Source of the DNA: Oscillospiraceae bacterium
GTDB lineage: Bacteria; Bacillota; Clostridia; Oscillospirales; Oscillospiraceae
Length of the DNA stretch: 64,000 nt
Direction: 5' to 3'
Assembly: GCA_009783555.1 (NCBI GenBank)
Contig: WRDH01000005.1
Span: forward strand, 29,235-93,234
Part shown: one piece after another, positions 63,969 through 64,000 of the stretch
Layout: every line of letters starts with the position of its first letter
How positions within the stretch are numbered: position 1 is the first letter of the stretch
Translations under genes and position numbers: made by a program
Notes under the pieces: model-generated
Database searches by the model: none
The model's input: only the letters and a program-made list of their open reading frames with translations
What the model was told of the DNA's origin: nothing

Positions 63969-64000
63969 CAATTTGTCCGAAAACCCTTGTATTGCAGGGG

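Noticed and set aside
63969..64000. Second tRNA or attachment site after tRNA-Ser
   Set aside because: Only 32 bases remain and no tRNA fold or repeat of the tRNA 3' end is visible.

Overview
The window looks like chromosomal DNA from an anaerobic low-to-mid GC Bacillota, most likely a member of class Clostridia. The signs are a large fused PurL, an electron-bifurcating [FeFe]-hydrogenase operon beside a sensory [FeFe]-hydrogenase, a membrane pyrophosphatase, the TIGR03915/TIGR03916 radical-SAM pair, frequent TTG/GTG starts with strong Shine-Dalgarno sites, and no respiratory-chain genes. No species can be named from sequence alone.

Layout. 1-15.3 kb: a purine biosynthesis cluster (end of purL, purE, purK, purF, then purM, purN, purD, purC) split between purF and purM by a defence island on the opposite strand. 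The island holds hsdM, hsdS, mntA, hepT, a structured RNA and hsdR. 15.3-21.4 kb: a secreted polysaccharide deacetylase, a glycyl-radical-enzyme activase, an AI-2E family permease, and hppA. 21.4-30.3 kb: a ten-gene minus-strand hydrogenase operon. 30.3-41.6 kb: tcdA, dCMP deaminase, a 1221-residue hybrid histidine kinase, the TIGR03915/03916 pair, pdxS, murC and a zinc-ribbon membrane protein. 41.8-53.2 kb: recJ, relA/spoT (frameshifted), dtd, recD2, comF, mreB, htpG, tetR. 53.4-64 kb: proS, a PMT-type glycosyltransferase, rpiB, an uncharacterised cobalamin-binding protein paired with an octopine-dehydrogenase-family protein, an XpaC-like protein, tmk, mltG and tRNA-Ser(UGA).

Most notable. 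(1) hsdS is cut in two: its 3' half lies inverted between perfect 15-bp inverted repeats (8639-8653 and 9209-9223). Flipping the segment on paper joins both halves in frame into a canonical ~378-residue two-TRD HsdS, so this is a phase-variable specificity gene caught in the broken orientation. (2) Between hepT and hsdR lies a non-coding segment with its own sigma-A-like promoter and dense, pseudoknot-forming complementarity, a strong candidate structured RNA. (3) The glutaminase domain of PurL has lost its catalytic Cys and His and hangs on a Pro/Ser/Thr-rich linker. (4) Several palindromic repeat families are scattered through the window. One is a 142-bp MITE-like element found at two convergent gene junctions. 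Another is a two-hairpin repeat that has entered recD2 in frame and forms the 3' end of the cobalamin-protein gene.

The purine genes lead from FGAR and PRPP steps to SAICAR; purH is not here. The hydrogenase operon couples NAD(P)H/ferredoxin oxidation to H2 production and carries putative H2-sensing and ATP-binding signalling proteins. Housekeeping genes for translation fidelity, DNA repair, the stringent response and cell-wall growth fill the rest.
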